Positions 6,944 through 9,317 of a stretch of DNA of 9,317 nucleotides are shown here, one piece after another. The DNA is taken from the NCBI GenBank assembly GCA_020058965.1, contig JAGVCY010000148.1:1-9317 (forward strand). Direction: 5' to 3'. A program made the translations under genes and the position numbers. Source of the stretch: Candidatus Omnitrophota bacterium (lineage in GTDB: Bacteria; Omnitrophota; Gorgyraeia; 2-02-FULL-51-18; JAGOUK01). Every line of letters starts with the position of its first letter. The first letter of the stretch is position 1. A model generated the notes under the pieces. The model searched no databases. It worked only from the letters and a program-made list of their open reading frames with translations, and had not been told where the DNA came from.

Positions 6944-8812
6944 ATGACATTTGAAGAATTCAACTTTCACCCCGACATCATGAAGGGCATACGGGACATG
7001 CGCTACACAAACCCGACACCCATTCAAGAACAGTCCATTCCGCCCGTGCTCGAAGGCCGCGATGTGATCGCGAACGCCCAGACCGGCAGCGGTAAAACGG
7101 CCGCGTTCATTCTCCCGCTCATGCACCGCATCATCGACATGCCCGAAGGAAAGACCCGCGTGCTTGTATTGGCCCCGACGCGTGAACTCGCCTGTCAGAT
7201 CGACGAGCAGGCGCTGGGCTTCGGCTATCACACGCATATCCGCTCGGCGGCCGTGTACGGCGGAACGCGCATGGAAGCGCAGGAACAGGCGCTCAAGGAC
7301 GGCACCGCGATCATCGTGGCGACGCCGGGCCGCCTGCTCGACCATCACAAATACGGCAGTTGGAAATTTGACGAACTGACCGCGCTCGTGCTGGATGAGG
7401 CCGACCGTATGCTCGACATGGGTTTTTGGCCTGATATTCAAGCGATCATGGCGAAGTTGCCGGCCAAAAAGCAGATGCTGCTTTTTTCGGCGACGATGCC
7501 GCAGCCGATCATCGAAATGTCCAAGGCGTTTATGCACGAAACCGTTCACATCAAGATCGGAATGGTCCGACCGCCCTCAACGATCAACCAGGTATTTTAC
7601 CCGGTAGATAACAGTGAAAAAATGAACCTGTTGTTGGACTTGATCTCCAAAAAAGACATGAAGTCGAGCATCATTTTTGTTTCGACGAAGATCAATGCGG
7701 ATCGTCTGTACCGCGCTTTGCACGAGCGTAAGCTGCCCGTTGGCGTGATCCATGGCGATCGCGAACAGGCGGAACGGGATAAGGTTCTGCTCGACTTTAG
7801 ATCAGGCAAAGTGCAGATGCTGGTGGCCACGGATGTCGCGTCGCGCGGCATCGATGTGGACGGTATTTCGCATGTGATTAACTTTGATCTGCCCCCTGAT
7901 GCCGACACTTATGTCCATCGCATTGGCCGCACCGCGCGGGCGGGTGAGAAAGGTGAGGCGATGAGCTTCATCACGCATGACGACGAAGAGCGCGTGCGTC
8001 AGATCGAATCGACGATCGGCAAGCAGATCCCGCGCGAAGTGGTTCCGGGTTTTGAAGTGGCGGCACGGCCGACGCGAGGGGATTCTCATCGCGGCGGATC
8101 GCATGGCGGCGGTCGTTCGCACGGTGGAAACTCCGGCGGCGGATCACAGCGGCACAGCGGCCCGTCTCGTCAAGGCGGACAGCATCAGGGTCCGTCGCGG
8201 CCGCATCCCGCGCAACAGCCGAATTCCAGTCCCCAAAGTCAGTCGGCTTCCGAGCCCGGTCAGACGGATACGCCTAGCGCCGCTCCTGAGTCGAGCGTAA
8301 GTTCCGTACAAAGTTCAGCATCGAGCGCAGCTCCGCGTCCCAGCGGCCCGCCGGTTGATCCGAGAGATTTTAGACCCGTCGAAAATCGCGGTGAAGGTCC
8401 GAGGGCTTATCGCGAAGGCCGGCCGTATGGCGGTGGTTCCGGACGCGGTCCGAGCTCCAGCTCCAGCTCCGGCTCCGGCTCCGGTCCGAGCTCCGGCTCA
8501 GGTCGCGGACATAGGTCACAATCCTCAGGAGGATATGGTCCGCGATCCGGATCAGGTTCCGGTTCGGGCCCAGGTTCCGGTCCGAGATCCTCATCGGGTC
8601 CGGGTGGTGGCGGTTCACCGCGCCGGCACGATTCACGACCGGACTCACGTGGACCAAGTCAGCACCGCGGTCCGTCATCGTCCCGTCCCGGCAGCGGACC
8701 GAGACATGATTCCAGGCCAAATAATTCCAGACCCGGCTCTCGTCCTGATTCACGTTCGGATTCAAGGCCCGCCGCTCCGCAGAAGAAAAAACCCTTCTGG
8801 TGGCCGTTCTAA
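6944..8812 (+). CDS. rhlE: DEAD-box ATP-dependent RNA helicase, RhlE-type, with long Gly/Ser/Arg tail
   Basis: This 622-residue protein unwinds RNA duplexes with ATP. All family motifs are present: Q motif TNPTPIQEQ (22-30), motif I AQTGSGKT (45-52), Ia PTRELA (78-83), Ib TPGR (127-130), II DEAD (151-154), III SAT (182-184), IV IIFVST (243-248), V ATDVASRGID (295-304) and VI HRIGRTARAG (325-334). The helicase core ends near residue 375. The last 245 residues are of low complexity, rich in Gly, Ser, Arg and Pro, and end KKKPFWWPF. Such tails bind RNA and can drive condensate formation in related helicases. RhlE is the closest named type by layout, but the symbol is tentative. The start ATG lacks a strong Shine-Dalgarno sequence (only AAGAAG about 10 nt upstream). 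The gene overlaps RNase D by 1 nt (TAATG). Confidence 0.93.
   Translation: MTFEEFNFHPDIMKGIRDMRYTNPTPIQEQSIPPVLEGRDVIANAQTGSGKTAAFILPLMHRIIDMPEGKTRVLVLAPTRELACQIDEQALGFGYHTHIRSAAVYGGTRMEAQEQALKDGTAIIVATPGRLLDHHKYGSWKFDELTALVLDEADRMLDMGFWPDIQAIMAKLPAKKQMLLFSATMPQPIIEMSKAFMHETVHIKIGMVRPPSTINQVFYPVDNSEKMNLLLDLISKKDMKSSIIFVSTKINADRLYRALHERKLPVGVIHGDREQAERDKVLLDFRSGKVQMLVATDVASRGIDVDGISHVINFDLPPDADTYVHRIGRTARAGEKGEAMSFITHDDEERVRQIESTIGKQIPREVVPGFEVAARPTRGDSHRGGSHGGGRSHGGNSGGGSQRHSGPSRQGGQHQGPSRPHPAQQPNSSPQSQSASEPGQTDTPSAAPESSVSSVQSSASSAAPRPSGPPVDPRDFRPVENRGEGPRAYREGRPYGGGSGRGPSSSSSSGSGSGPSSGSGRGHRSQSSGGYGPRSGSGSGSGPGSGPRSSSGPGGGGSPRRHDSRPDSRGPSQHRGPSSSRPGSGPRHDSRPNNSRPGSRPDSRSDSRPAAPQKKKPFWWPF
8453..8610 (+). 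repeat. Short tandem repeats in the helicase tail
   Basis: Units of tccggc, tccagc and ggttccggt repeat through this stretch and encode Ser-Gly runs (SSSSSSGSGSGPSSGSG). They can change length by slippage without breaking the frame when units of 3 or 6 nt are gained or lost. Confidence 0.7.
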
Positions 8813-9317
8813 TGAACTTTGTCGCGACGCCGAATGAGTTGGCTTCGGCGGTCGCGCATCTTGAGCGGTTCAAAACGATCGCGATCGACACCGAAGCGGA
8901 CAGTCTGCATCATTACTTCGAAAAGCTCTGCCTGATCCAGATCAGTTCGCCGGAACAGAACTTCATCATTGACCCGCTCACCGGCATCGACCTTTCCGCG
9001 CTGATGCGGGTTCTGGGTGAACGCGAAATCCTCTGCCACGGAGCCGACTTTGATCTGCGCATGCTGCGGAAGTTTCACGACTTCAAGCCCGGGCGCGTTT
9101 TTGACACGATGCTGGCGGCGCAGTTTTGCGGCTACCCGCGTCCGAGTCTGGCGGCGCTGGTTGAGCAGCACTTCGGAGTCATTCTGTCGAAGGCCAATCA
9201 AAAAGCCGACTGGTCCAAACGCCCGCTGACGCAATCGATGCTCGATTACGCCGTCAACGACACTATTTATCTTATGCGCATCCAAGAAATTCTCACCCGC
9301 CAGCTCGACGAGCTCGG
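8812..9317 (+). CDS. rnd: Ribonuclease D, 3' partial
   Basis: The gene starts at the ATG that overlaps the helicase stop (TAATG) and runs off the right edge after 168 codons. RNase D is a 3'-5' exoribonuclease that trims tRNA precursors and other structured RNAs. The DEDDy catalytic set is visible: Exo I IDTEAD with Asp26 and Glu28, Exo II HGADFDLRML with Asp81, and Exo III YAVNDTIYL with Tyr146 and Asp150. FDTMLAAQFCGYPRPSLAAL and KADWSKRPLT are also typical. The 3'-terminal HRDC domain(s), if present, lie outside the window. Tight coupling with an RNA helicase suggests unwinding and trimming of the same RNAs. Confidence 0.93.
   Translation, partial: MNFVATPNELASAVAHLERFKTIAIDTEADSLHHYFEKLCLIQISSPEQNFIIDPLTGIDLSALMRVLGEREILCHGADFDLRMLRKFHDFKPGRVFDTMLAAQFCGYPRPSLAALVEQHFGVILSKANQKADWSKRPLTQSMLDYAVNDTIYLMRIQEILTRQLDEL

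Noticed and set aside
8370..8891. 173-codon minus-strand open frame opposite the helicase tail
   Set aside because: It arises from the repetitive Ser/Gly/Arg codons of the tail and continues into RNase D.

Overview
This window is GC-rich bacterial DNA with one enormous reading frame on the left and a compact RNA-metabolism operon on the right. The giant frame is built from unrelated domains in one chain: a methyltransferase-like fold, two HPr-like domains, a polytopic membrane segment and a nuclease-like fold. Together with the PVC-like flavour, this makes a member of candidate phylum Omnitrophota (former OP3) my best guess. That phylum is known for giant proteins. The assignment is inference, since no rRNA or marker gene is present.

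Positions 2-6385 (+) are open without interruption, giving 2127 residues with the N-terminus beyond the left edge. The chain is punctuated by eight near-identical copies of a short motif, AARLAE (DNA core about GCCGCGCGGCTGGCGGAG), all in frame and all at apparent domain borders. In order the modules are: a helical domain of unknown function; a class I SAM-methyltransferase-like domain; an HPr-like domain without the active His; a membrane module of about 8 helices; a short unknown domain; a PD-(D/E)XK-like domain followed by a helical part; a second copy of the first helical domain; an antisense toxin-antitoxin slot; an HPr domain with the active His; and a C-terminal unknown domain.

The most striking point is the slot between motif copies 6 and 7 (4445-4972, 528 nt, a multiple of 3). 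On the minus strand it carries a compact RelB/Phd-like antitoxin and RelE/ParE-like toxin pair, with its own ribosome binding site, a probable extended -10 promoter and an ATGA overlap. The toxin stop codon lies 3 nt from the motif. The giant frame reads straight through the antisense pair. This suggests that the motif marks the borders of exchangeable DNA cassettes, that it is a peptide signal between the parts of a polyprotein, or both. The toxin appears to have lost its central core, so the cassette may be in decay.

Positions 6425-9317 (+) hold a probable operon behind a good sigma-70-type promoter (TTGAGA, 17 nt, TAGAAT). It encodes a 57-residue very basic protein, a 66-residue Cys/His zinc-ribbon-like protein, a RhlE-type DEAD-box RNA helicase with a long Gly/Ser/Arg-rich tail, and ribonuclease D (cut by the right edge). 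Helicase and RNase D overlap by 1 nt. The group points to RNA unwinding and 3'-end processing, and the two small proteins may act in the same process.
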